NCBI GenBank assembly: GCA_028554795.2
Contig: CM068825.1
Span: forward strand, 91,730,951-91,794,950
Length of the DNA stretch: 64,000 nt
Reading direction: 5' to 3'
Source: Sinohyriopsis cumingii
Lineage: Eukaryota > Mollusca > Bivalvia > Unionida > Unionidae
Part shown: in pieces, positions 53,783 to 63,601 of the stretch
How the letters are laid out: every line of letters begins with the position of its first letter
Position numbering within the stretch: the stretch's first letter is position 1
The notes under the pieces: generated by a model
Database searches by the model: none
What the model was told of the DNA's origin: nothing
Seen by the model: only the letters and a program-made list of their open reading frames with translations
Translations under genes and position numbers: made by a program

Positions 53783-54350
53783 ATTTAGGCTTTCCTGAAA
53801 GGCATTTTTTCTTTTTAAAATGTTTTTGCTGCTTTGATAAGTCTAATGTTTGGCAAATGAAAACAGTATTCGTGGTTGAAAATCCGTTGAATAAAATGAT
53901 GAACAAGGAATAAAGAGATTAATACAATCATCACTGGTTCTGGTTTAGTGAAGTTTAGCCATTTATAATAAAAATCAATTGATGGTAAATTGTTTATGTC
54001 TAATTCATTGTTTTGGGTACTTGTAACATTCTGCGTCGTTCATTGACCTGAACAATTCATCATTATTTAACGTTGTCTCTTGTATTTCTGGATGTATTAT
54101 TTCTGTACGAATTTTTAATACACTTTTTTTGAACATCTGCTAAAATAGTTATCATATCTCTGATACTCAGCTATGTATTTCTTTCCACGACACTTCGAAA
54201 TGGACCTGGAATTGACTTGGAATATTTTTCTTTCTTTACCGAATTATATTTTAAATTATTTTTCTCTACTGCTATTTAACATTGTAAATTAAAACAAATT
54301 CAACTTTGTTCAAATTTATATTAATATTGAATGAAAATAGCATATTTCTT
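53783..54350. other. Intronic sequence, nothing identified
   Basis: No feature recognised. Confidence 0.5.
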
Positions 54351-54363
54351 TGTAAAATAAATG

Positions 54364-54689
54364 TGATGTGATGTGAAGTGATTTGGATTTTTAACGTAGT
54401 TTTAACAGTTTTTCAGTCATATCGCTACGATGTCTGCAGTGTGGCAGTTTATAGTGATGTCTAGCACTGGGGCATCATGCCGCAGACATGAAGCATGATG
54501 TCCCACCCAGTCCCATTATCCTAACACCAGGCCGACCAGTCCTAACACTAACCTCTTGATGCTGAGCGCCAAGCGAGGCAGCTGTTAGTACCATTTTTTT
54601 AAGTCTTTGGTATGACTCGGCCGGGGATCGAACCCACGACCTCCCGCATCCGAGGCTGACGCTCTAACCACTAGGCCACCGGAACGGTG
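54364..54689 (-). mobile_element. tRNA-derived SINE, family 1 (copy 4, full length)
   Basis: Full-length reverse-strand copy from tail (+ strand TGATGTGATGTGAAGTGATTTGG) to head (+ strand GGGGATCGAACCCACGACC and ACCACTAGGCCACCGG). A perfect 13-bp target-site duplication TGTAAAATAAATG flanks it at 54351-54363 and 54690-54702. The tail is an (ATCAC)-type repeat grown from the ATCAC terminus. Confidence 0.96.
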
Positions 54690-54702
54690 TGTAAAATAAA
54701 TG

Positions 54703-56160
54703 GAACTTTGCGAAGAGAAAAAGCAGCAATAATCTGTGATTAGTACATAACCATATAAAAAGTAACTTCACGAAAACAAATAGATTACAAATAGTTGAGC
54801 CTGCAAGATAACTTAGAAAACTTTTAGAAGAATTGAAAAAGCCAGAGGAACTTTTTTCAAAAAAGCACAAAAAGAGTCCTCAAATTCAAATATTCTATCC
54901 GGCACATTACAATACCCTTAAATCAGACACTGGAAAGGAATAAAAAAAGAAGAAATAAAAAATATAATAAGATATAAAAATGGACACTGTTATTTGATAG
55001 GTGATGGCATAGCCCTTGTAAGTATGGCAATTATTTGGTCAAAAAGTGAAGTTCTTTTTCCTAGCTTTGAACGTCCAATTGTAGAATATGTTGCATTTAG
55101 CAAGGAACAATCAATTGAATTACGGCAATAAAATGCAACCAAATCAGTAATTTAAATCCTAATACTCGAAATGCCTTAGCTTGTCTGAGACAGGTCTGCC
55201 AAAGGCAGTTCAGTACTTTAAGTTTGGACACCTTTATTGCTTTGTGGTTGGCAGAGCCAACCAGGTGCATCACAGTTACAATGCTACAATCTTTTCCTTT
55301 AGGGACAACACTAGTTTTTTTTGAGGGTATTTAATATCAAACAAATGTATAGCCAAGAATAAATATTATCAACTCAATTTACAATTAAGCTACTCTCTCT
55401 CTCTCTCTTGCCTACAGCATGCTTTGGAAAAATCTTTTCAGGTTTACAAAATGTGCACCATCAACAATCGATATTAAATAACTTCTTAAGCTGGTCATTC
55501 CTATTTCATTTAGTCAGCTTCATAACTGACAGCTTGATAGATAATGGATTTTCACCTGACAAAATTTTTACTAAGTAAAATTTAATGGCTTCTATTTTTC
55601 GATAAAAGAGTGAAACGGCAACGGCTAAAACAAAACGCTTGGAACAAGGTTAAGAAACTGCAATATTATTCTTCAAAGAGATCTAACATCATAAAGGTAT
55701 GAGAGAGAAATACAAAATAGCATACAACGTTGGATTGGTTAAAGATTGGTGAGGAACCAGTTTCAGCTGGATTAGGTATTTCAAGACTGGATTGTGTTTA
55801 TTGGGAAGGGCTACTGATGTAATTGTTCAACCAGTCTTCAAAGGATTCAATCATAGAAATTGTTTCAAAAGCTGTGAGTGATCAGATGATTCTTAAAATG
55901 AAAGTTCTAAAACATAATGACGTAGTAATATCTAACATCACCAAGTTGAAAAGCATCGATGACACGATAAGCAAAGCGATTAACTAACATGAAATCCACG
56001 AAAACGAGTTGATTTTGATAATGAACGACTACAACAGATACAAAGATAACACAACGCAAACAGGAAACAAATTAAATCAGAAAGTTCAGGAGAAATTACT
56101 ATTGGAAAAACTAGAAACAACCTTAACAGCTGGAGCTTGGGCTAAATTTTGACATGCAGT
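54703..56160 (+). pseudogene. Decayed coding-like sequence of unknown origin
   Basis: Several + strand pieces have protein-like composition with frame breaks between. LLEELKKPEELFSKKHKKSP is near 54818-54880, GIALVSMAIIWSKSEVLFP near 55004-55060, and DTFIALWLAEPTRCITVTM near 55230-55285. A pair split by a single stop at 55820 follows: TLDWLKIGEEPVSAGLGISR... then a Lys/Asp/Ile-rich coil-like piece SKAVSDQMILKMKVLKHND... to 55983. Another piece, KLNQKVQEKLLLEKLETTL, is near 56070-56130. No family recognised. It could be an old virus-derived or transposon gene, or a processed remnant. The order and extent are inferred by eye. Confidence 0.33.
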
Positions 56161-56780
56161 GTATTTCGCAGCAACCTTTCTTGCTATATGAATGAACGGC
56201 GTGGCCTTTTGCAAAACAAGAGAGCTGTATTATAATCAATGGTCTCCCTGACAACGTCAAGCTGATAACGTACATGTCAAAACTATCTTTATTACAGGTA
56301 ATAAATGTTGCTGTTGGTTAAAAAGTATTTCCTCTTAACTCCAGTGAACTTAAATATATTATTACCGTATTACTGACAATACTAAAACAAACCCGTTTTA
56401 ATGGCTGTTACTGAAATGTACGTGAACAGTGTCAAAGATGGAATAAATGAAAATGGCGAAAATGAAGAAAGTATTAATTCGATGTGAAATATTTGACACA
56501 CATCTCAAAAGTTGAAATAACGCAGAGTGACAGTTACACCGTGTAAACAGCCGACTACAATATAAATATCTATGTTTCAGTAGTCAGATAACTATTCAGG
56601 TATCTAAAGAATCTACGTCAGTATTTTCCTCAGTTAAATCAGTAACCAAATATTACTCTGTGTTTACTTTACTCGTTGAAAATATTTTTATCATTTTGTT
56701 TCTTTTAATGCTAGCAGCAATTAGAAATTTGCACAATTAAGAAATTAGATATCCGCATTAGATACATCTCTAGATACATC
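56161..56780. other. Intronic sequence, nothing identified
   Basis: No feature recognised. Confidence 0.5.
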
Positions 56781-57526
56781 TCGCTAGCCAAGGTTCCGAT
56801 AACCATATTTACACCTTGGCATATCGAGCAGATATTTCTGTGCTTCGGGTCTGTGAATTTCATTGGATGCGGCGGCAAAATCAAGTTGTTCAAATTTGAA
56901 CACATTTCCTACACGATCGAGACAAAGGGAGCACACAACTTGAATGGACTGATAAATAAGCACTTTTCCAGGGCCGGTCCGTTTTTGCAAAAATACCTTT
57001 CACCTAAATAGACCTGTTGTTGTTGTTGTTGTTGTTGTAGGGTTTAACGCCATTTTTCAGCACACGATAGGCTATACATGGCGGCCAGTATTAATGGTGG
57101 AGGAAGAACCTGGGAAAACCCCGGAAAGAACCACCGACCCACGAGAAGCTACTGTCAAGCTTTCTCACATACCCACATTAGCCGAATCCGAGACTCGAAC
57201 CCACGCAGACAGAGGTGAGATGGCAGTGATCCGTAACGGAGAGCGCTTTAGACCACTCGGCCACTCGGGGTCCCTAAATAGACCTGTAATGGCTTCACTC
57301 TGATACAAAGTCATGCTTTCGATGTTAAACTTACTGAGTATCCGTTTTAGGCAAATCGCCACCACAGTTTCGGCCGATGTACAATACCCCACGCTATTGG
57401 TTAATTGGCATTACAAATTTAGGGAGGCAACACATGAAATCCAATAGATGTCGCTAGGACAAAGCACCGATATAGCTATTTGATCCGTCATGATGTAGAC
57501 AGAGTTATCAGAACCTTGGCTAGCGA
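56781..57526 (-). mobile_element. Terminal-inverted-repeat element family T, copy 3, with nested SINE
   Basis: Left TCGCTAGCCAAGGTTCCGAT, right ATCAGAACCTTGGCTAGCGA: inverted termini matching over 20 bp with one mismatch. The interior is the reverse complement of copies 1 and 2 (CCAATAGATGTCGCTAGGAC; GATAAATAAGCACTTTTCCA). A family-2 SINE sits inside at 57018-57272. Without the SINE and one duplication the element is about 475 bp, close to copy 2 (505 bp). Confidence 0.88.
57018..57272 (-). mobile_element. tRNA-derived SINE, family 2 (copy 2, nested)
   Basis: Full-length reverse copy of the 19485 element: (GTT)n tail, GGGTTTAACGCCATTTTTCA, CCAGTATTAATGGTGGAGGA, B box (AGACTCGAACCC on +) and A-box side (AGACCACTCGGCCACTCGG). 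A 15-bp target duplication CCTAAATAGACCTGT occurs at 57003-57017 and 57273-57287. The open frames over it are not genes. Confidence 0.95.
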
Positions 57527-57643
57527 TGATGCATTAGATATGAAAAATGGAAAAGTTATGTATTTCACGGTATGCCTGTAACATGTTTTCCATGCAATTT
57601 TAAACAGTGTGTAGTAGTCTAAAACGATTGGAGAAATGTCTAG

Positions 57644-57961
57644 GAGGTCGGAGTGAATTATTGACATTGTGTCTTTGAGGTCGGAGTGAGTTATTGCCAT
57701 TATGTCTAAGAGGTCGGAGTGAGTTATTGCCATTGTGTTTTTGAGGTTGGAGTGAGTTCTTGTCATATGCCTCTGAGGTCGGAGTGAGTAATTGCCCTTA
57801 TGTCTTTGAGGTCAGAGCGAGTTCTTGCCATTGTGTCTTTGAGGTCGGAGTGAGTTCTTGCCATTGTGTCTTTGAGGTCAGAGTGACTTAATAACATTGT
57901 GTCTTTCAGGTCAGAGCGAGTTCTTGTCATGTCTTTAAGGTCAGAGTGAGTTCTTACTATT
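57644..57961. repeat. 33-bp minisatellite
   Basis: GAGGTCGGAGTGAGTTATTG-type units start at 57644, 57677, 57710 and 57743, with further units of about 33 bp to 57961. The period is a multiple of three, so minus-strand frames of THSDLKDTMAR repeats stay open; treated as by-products. Confidence 0.93.
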
Positions 57962-58274
57962 ATGCGTTTTTCAGAAATAAATGGGAAAAAATGTTGCACT
58001 AGGTGAAATAATTAAACCTGACTAACCTCAGCAATGACTAAATTCCAATATCCAGTGCATAAATTAGATGTAGCTAATATAAAATTTATACCAAAAACGT
58101 GTAGAAGCACACGTATCTAAGCCTCTGAATCATAATTTTAAAGATATTAAGAAGTTGCGGAACAAACTGAAAATAAATAAAAACATGTTGAACATATTGC
58201 TAATGAAAGAGTTACGATAGTTTCAGAGCTGCAAAACAAATAAATGAGAACAGAAGAAAGAAGGTGTATGTGTA
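57962..58274. other. Intronic sequence, nothing identified
   Basis: No feature recognised. Confidence 0.5.
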
Positions 58275-58583
58275 TGATTTGGATTTATAACGTAGCTTTA
58301 ACAATTTTTCAGTCATATCGCTACGATGTCTGCAGTGTGGCAGTTTATAGTTATGTCTAGCACTGGGGCATCAGCCGCAAACATGTAGCATGATGTCCCA
58401 CTCAGTCACATTATCCTGACACCAGGCCAACCAGTCCTAACACTAACCTGTTAATGCTGAACGCGAAGCAAGGCAGCTGTTAGTACCATTGTATAAGTCT
58501 TTGGTATGACTCGGCCGGGGATCAAACCCACGATCTCCCGCATCCGAGGTGGACGCTCTAACCACTATGCTACCGGAAGCGGT
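58275..58583 (-). mobile_element. tRNA-derived SINE, family 1 (copy 5)
   Basis: Reverse-strand copy from GATTTGGATTTATAACG to the head (+ strand GGGGATCAAACCCACGATC, ACCACTATGCTACCGGA). The B box has one change (ATCAAACC). A (GA)n run follows at 58612-58648. Confidence 0.93.
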
Positions 58584-58603
58584 CAGAAAAAGGTAGAGAA
58601 GGT

Positions 58604-58611
<8 letters not shown>

Positions 58612-58648
<37 letters not shown>
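58612..58648. repeat. (GA)n microsatellite
   Basis: About 18 GA units directly outside the SINE head. Confidence 0.96.
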
Positions 58649-58649
<1 letters not shown>

Positions 58650-58696
58650 AATACTCACTGCTGTACAAAGGATGAAAATATTAAGAGAAAGCGCAG

Positions 58697-58804
58697 ATGA
58701 GCGACCTTACTTTAGGGAATACATACGACCGATTGACTGGAGTACAAATTGAGAGAAATGATATGCAGAGAAACATCGATAAAATTAAAAGCTTGTCTAA
58801 ATAA
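58697..58804 (+). pseudogene. Short coil-like open frame, possible remnant
   Basis: ATG opens 35 codons: MSDLTLGNTYDRLTGVQIER then NDMQRNIDKIKSLSK and a stop. Its Asn/Asp/Ile/Lys-rich, coil-like composition resembles the pieces at 55823-55983 and 59330-59400 (ITTLKLHDDIDQNR). These may belong to one decayed gene broken up by the SINEs between them. Not recognised. Confidence 0.25.
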
Positions 58805-58836
58805 CCATGGGCCATTACTGTCTCAGCTGAAATAGA

Positions 58837-59012
58837 CTTGTTGTTGTTGTAGGGTTTAACGCCATTTTTCAGCACACGATAGGCTATACATGGTGGCCAG
58901 TATTAATGTTAGAGGAAGAACCCGGGAAAACCCCGGAAAGAACCACGAGAAGCTACTGGCAAGCTTTCTCACATACCCACTTTGGCTGAATCCGAGACTC
59001 GAACCCACGCAG
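58837..59012 (-). mobile_element. tRNA-derived SINE, family 2 (copy 3, 5'-truncated)
   Basis: Has the (GTT)n tail and body but stops in the B-box region (GAGACTCGAACCCACGCAG), lacking the A-box half. A perfect 11-bp target duplication GCTGAAATAGA at 58826-58836 and 59013-59023 shows the truncation happened during insertion. It also lacks a few bases within ACCACGAGAAGC relative to the full copies. Confidence 0.93.
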
Positions 59013-59023
59013 GCTGAAATAGA

Positions 59024-60826
59024 TACAAAAGATCTAAATAAATAATTCGAAACAGAATATTAAAAAATTTGAAAAGCGAAATAATAATTTTGCCACATAG
59101 ATTACTGACCGGAATAACAAAATCACAGACACCACTAATACTTTGTAAGAGTTGCAGAAAAACTGTTGATTTACTAAGCATAACCAACGCGATTGAGGGC
59201 GTTAAACAATACCTAGTTTGAACGAAAGCACGATTACGACAGAGTGCGTTAAACAATAATTGATTTGAAGGAAGCAGAATTAGCTCTTTGCAAATTGCTA
59301 GGATTTATCTTCTGCAGATTTTAGTAATAATATCACAACTCTAAAATTACATGATGATATTGATCAAAATAGAATAAGTATACAATAATATGCTGAAAGA
59401 AAAATGGTTAAATCTAGCGGCGAGGTGCAAGGTAGTATTGACGAAATACACATATAAATGAAAAAATATTGCATTCAAATGCTCTTCAAATAATAAAATC
59501 AGGCAATGGATAATAGGACCAAATTATTCTATTTCGGCGGCTTAGATAAAAACAGGCAGTAGTATATTTGTTGTTTGTTCTGAATGAAACTGTTTAAGAA
59601 AAGCAAATTTAAAGAATACCAGAGAAAAGGACAGAGTTTGATGAAAACAGATAAAAGACATTTGAATACTTGAATAAAAGGTTGAGGGAAACCGGATTGG
59701 TAATTCGAAAGTTTGAATACTTGTTTGATATGCTAAAAATCTACCCAGATATAGGTCAGCGATTGAAATGATTTGCCTAAATTCTTCACATTACTAAATC
59801 TTACTATCACTTTTTCATATGAAAGTAAATAATTAACTCAAACATTGCTGTAACTGTCAATTTTAATGTTAGAAAATATTATAAATCGATTAAACTTAAC
59901 TTTCGTTGTCGCGTAGTGAATGTGGCAACGCTGTAAACAAGTCATATAAAATGTGAGTCACCCGACTTAAAATTATTTATATATATTATTTTTCAGACTC
60001 TAACCTATTTTGTTGACAAAACAAAAACATGTGGTTCAGAAATGTTTTCGCTCGTTATACGAACAGGAGATGTTCTTTCGGAACATCCTTGTGTGGATAG
60101 GGGATTTTAAACTTTAGTTTTAAATTTTTTAAGTGACCCAGCTCTAAAGTAACATTTTGATCCAGCACTGAAATATCATTATGGTCCTAGGACCTTGGGG
60201 TATTTTCGTTAGCAAAAAATAGCCGTAGCCAATAAATAATCCCTTGTCGAAATACGGATTAAAAGTTTGAAAAGTTAAAAAACAATGTCTAGCTGCCTCT
60301 CTACCCGTATCTACTGGTATTGGACAGTGACGTATCAATGATAATGGATAAAGCTCTCTATCCATATGTACTGGCATTGAAAGATGACGTATCAATGCAA
60401 TTGGATACCGCCTTATATGCATTAATCTGTGCAAGAACATATTATCTTTGCTAAATGTTAGAGTGACACTTAGTTTCAGAAATATCCAAGTGTTGCTCAG
60501 TAATGAAGCTTCGAGTTCTATATACTCTGCATAACACTAGTCCTTTGGTTGCAAATAATTTTCTAAGCATTATTTCCGAAAGTCTTATGTTTAAAACGTG
60601 TGTGTGTATCTTTGGTTTAACTAAAGGGGATCAGACCAGAGGGTTTTTGTACACGTTATATGCCGCACTACTGCCGCTGGAACTCGTTTGGTATGGCGGA
60701 GGAATACGTCTTTACCAGAATACTTTCTTTAAACCAGTATGTTTCGAGACGGTAGAGTCATTAATATTTGTGCATATTTATGTCTATATTTTTCATATAT
60801 AGCAATTTGCGTGTGACACTACCAAG
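59024..60826. other. Intronic sequence, nothing firmly identified
   Basis: A coil-like piece near 59330-59400 (see the entry at 58697) is the only hint. Frames at 60144-60440 and 60503-60802 have no recognisable domain. Confidence 0.45.
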
Positions 60827-61056
60827 GTTTCTACTACTACTACTACTACTATTACTACTAGTGCTTTTTATATTTCGCACTACTATACATTTATTTCAAT
60901 ACCGGTGTTTTGTTCATCTCAGTTTTATTTGCTGATAGAAGATAGGATGGTGACATAAAATCTCTGATTTTATACCTTTATACTGTTGATTTACTGTTGA
61001 TAATAAAAATAATAATAACATCATCGTCGTCGTCATCATCATCATCATCATCATTT
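60827..61056. repeat. (ACT)n and (TCA)n trinucleotide runs
   Basis: (CTA/ACT)n at about 60829-60861 and (TCG/TCA)n at about 61020-61053. A decayed duplication links them: TATATTTCGCACTACTAT.. after the first run recurs as CTATATTTCGCACTACTATT after the second, each followed by ACCG.TGTTT.GTTC.TCTCA. Confidence 0.85.
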
Positions 61057-61507
61057 CCCTATATTTCGCACTACTATTGAGTTATATAAATACCGTTGTT
61101 TGGTTCGTCTCAAATATCTTTGACGATATGATAGTTAGATCCATCTGTGATTATATACATTGATTACATCAAATAAAAGATAAGTGCAAATTACGGCATA
61201 TTATAGTTTCCTAATTTAATTTGTACAGTCAATGTCAGTAGTTTATGTTATATATCATTGCTATCCGGTGTCCAATATTTAGCGACGAGAAAATGTCTGC
61301 CCTGACTGTACATGTACAAACCTGGTCTGATTTAAATTGGGGTTATCATTTTAAATTAAAGGACGACATGGTCTTGACGTCAGTCATAACTGCAAAATGC
61401 GGTTTTAAAAGAAAAACATCATCAGTAATTTGGAGACAGATGATAAAGAAGCTCGTGAAATCCACATGATAATTTTCCTTAAATGCTCCCTTTTTTTTTT
61501 CTCACAG
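61057..61507. other. End of intron 1 with splice acceptor
   Basis: Nothing coding was identified before the acceptor. The last 30 bases are pyrimidine-rich (CCCTTTTTTTTTTCTCACAG), a strong 3' splice site. The frame starting at 61430 runs through the acceptor only because the intron end lacks an in-frame stop. Confidence 0.7.
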
Positions 61508-62003
61508 ACATCTCACTACAGTAATTTGGAATCAGTTCCCGAGGAGACCGATACCGAGGCAGTGGACGATTTTGGCCAGAATGAAGGCATCGTTGGAGAG
61601 GACTACCCTGTTATTCCTGTGCTGGAAGAAAGCCAAGAGGATGACGATGGCCGTAAGCCCCAGTCTGGACGTCTACCAACACTTCATTCACGCGCCCGGC
61701 TGATTCGGACCCCAGCTAAAAAAGACAGATCAGAACCAGACTCGGTGTCACCCCGATACAGCGACACTGGGTCTCAGCAGCAAATCTCAGACGAGATGCA
61801 ACTAACGCAAGGAAACAACAACATTCTTATAACGGAGCTAAGTGACCACGAGGAAATAACGGAGATTCTTGAACGCGAAGGCTTTGATGATGATAGAAAT
61901 AATTTAGAACAAACTCTTCAAACAGTCACTATTGAAACTGTTGACCAGCAAGACAAAGAAGCTGAGGAGCAGGAGGAATGGGACACGGACCTTGAGATTG
62001 ATG
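61508..62003 (+). CDS. Coding exon 2 of the split acidic protein gene
   Basis: A 496-nt exon between a strong acceptor (T-rich tract, CTCACAG) and donor GATG|GTAAGG. It is open throughout (165 codons plus one base) in the phase left by exon 1, and far less AT-rich than its flanks. The protein (residues about 26-190) begins TSHYSNLESVPEETDTEAVD. It is very acidic with many Glu, Asp, Gln and Ser. It carries a basic patch LHSRARLIRTPAKK near residues 80-95 and ends EEQEEWDTDLEID. No membrane segment or catalytic motif is visible; it looks largely disordered. Residues 56-71 (EDYPVIPVLEESQEDD) recall the IPxIPDLEExQEED block of ciliary IFT43, but the conserved region that follows in IFT43 is not seen, so I give no symbol. 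The donor phase (1) fits the microexon at 63593. A weaker donor at 62009 is also possible. Confidence 0.85.
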
Positions 62004-62320
62004 GTAAGGTACATCAGAATATACAGTTGTTGGTGACGACCGCCCAGTCATATATTTCTTACTCATATATACTGCTTTCTGATGGTTGTGGCCAAAATCT
62101 GATAGGTTTTAGACGTAGAATTGTTTAACAAGTGTTTGGAATTTAAGATGGCAAATAGGATGTATTGAGTGTTTAGATATATACTTGCAATGTAAATGCA
62201 ACTTTCGCGGATATTATACTATTTGTTCTATCAAGTCATTGAATAAAAAACATATACAAAAGATTACATGAAATATTTGGTAATACAAATATTTCCCACT
62301 TAATACCAGCTATAGATTCT

Positions 62321-62367
62321 ATGTATGTATGTATGTATGTATGTATGTATGTATGTATGTATGTATG

Positions 62368-62399
<32 letters not shown>

Positions 62400-62400
62400 A
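62321..62400. repeat. (TATG)n then (CTAT)n microsatellite
   Basis: About 12 TATG units then about 8 CTAT units. Confidence 0.96.
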
Positions 62401-62490
62401 TGTAACTAATGGTGGGTTACAGGGAATTTAGGAAACTCGCAAAATGCATTTTGTTTTATGCTGTCATTATAAGATAAAGGGAAACTAATT

Positions 62491-62955
62491 AGACCAGTCT
62501 GTGAAGTAAGATTTAGGCAGAGTACCATAATATATGATGACTCGAAACTAAGTAGACCGGTCTATGAAGCTTGATTCAGGCTGAATACCAGAATATAAGA
62601 TGAGGCGAAACTAAGTAGACCGATCTCTGAAGTAACATTGAGGCTGGGTACCAGAATGTAAGATGCGAAATTTAGTAGACGGGTCTATGAAGTAAGATTC
62701 AGGCTGAGTACAACAATATAAGATGCGAAACCAAGTAGACCGGTCTATGAAGCTTGATTCAGTCTGAGTACCAGAATATAAGATGAGGCGAAACTAAAGT
62801 AGACTTATCTTTGAAGTAAGATTAAGGCTGGTGACCAGAATGTAAGATGCGAAACATAAGTAGACCGGTCTATTCAGGCTGAGTACCAGAATGTAAAATG
62901 CGAACTAAGTTGACCGGTCTATGAAGCAAGATTCAGGCTGAGTACAGGAACATAA
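62491..62955. repeat. ~63-bp minisatellite, about 8 copies
   Basis: AGACCGGTCTATGAAG-type unit starts at 62491, 62554, 62617, 62677, 62737, 62801, 62862 and about 62911. Steps are 63, 63, 60, 60, 64, 61, 49. The unit contains GATTCAGGCTGAGTACCAGA and ATAAGATG(AGGC)GAAACTAAGT. Confidence 0.93.
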
Positions 62956-63592
62956 AGTGTTTTGTCAAAGATTCACCAAACAAATAAAATGCGAAAAGCA
63001 TGCGTGTTGACAAGAAATACTAGTACTAACATAAAAGGTGGATAATTAAGTAATTTATCAATGTAAAGAAAATGTATCATGTGACCATAAGCAGTTAAAT
63101 TTACATATACGCTAATATAAGGGAAAGAGTCACCGACGTTTAAACATAATAACCCCAAAAAGGGAAGTGTCGTTGACAAGGTTTGGACAATGTTACATAT
63201 ACACTAATCCTGATATTATGTAAAAGAGCAGAAACTTTTTTCAACACCGACGGTGCTATTACGCTTGTCAATAAGAAACAAAGAGAAAGAAAGAAAGAAG
63301 AAAGAACGAATGTTGTGGATTTGGGACAGAATCTGATTATTTATATATTTAATACTGAAACTAATTTCAGTTGTAGTTTCTTGAGTTCGTAAACGATCAA
63401 TGAAACTTGGGATAATTTCATATAAATTTCATATAAATTCTACAGATTGGAAAATTTCTGATGCAAGATGTTTCTCATAATTCCATTCTTTTAATTACAT
63501 AATTAACTAGCTTCCAGGGTGAAGGTCTATACACTGATCTGTAGTAATCTACTTTTTATTTCGTATTACCGCCTTGCTTTTGTCAGTGGCAG

Positions 63593-63601
63593 ACAACGAT
63601 G
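63593..63601 (+). CDS. Probable 9-nt (or 15-nt) microexon 3
   Basis: ACAACGATG lies between an acceptor (TTGCTTTTGTCAGTGGCAG) and a perfect donor GTAAGT. Exon 2 leaves one base (G), so the join reads G|AC AAC GAT G = Asp-Asn-Asp and again leaves phase 1. An upstream acceptor TGTCAG six bases earlier would give a 15-nt exon (Val-Ala-Asp-Asn-Asp), also in phase. The acidic residues match the exon 2 C-terminus. Microexons are easy to imagine in random sequence; support is the full donor, the pyrimidine tract, phase and composition. The gene would continue beyond the window. Confidence 0.45.

Larger units (their letters stand above)
62004..63592 (+). other. Intron 2 of the split gene
   Basis: 1,589 bp from GTAAGG to TGGCAG. 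Contains a tetranucleotide array and a 63-bp minisatellite. The short frames in it (62973-63179, 63183-63392) are judged chance. Confidence 0.55.

Noticed and set aside
61430-62128. Single-exon 232-codon gene starting at 61430
   Set aside because: The first 26 codons are translated intron including the poly-T tract, and the last 41 lie past a strong donor; the exon limits 61508-62003 explain the sequence better.
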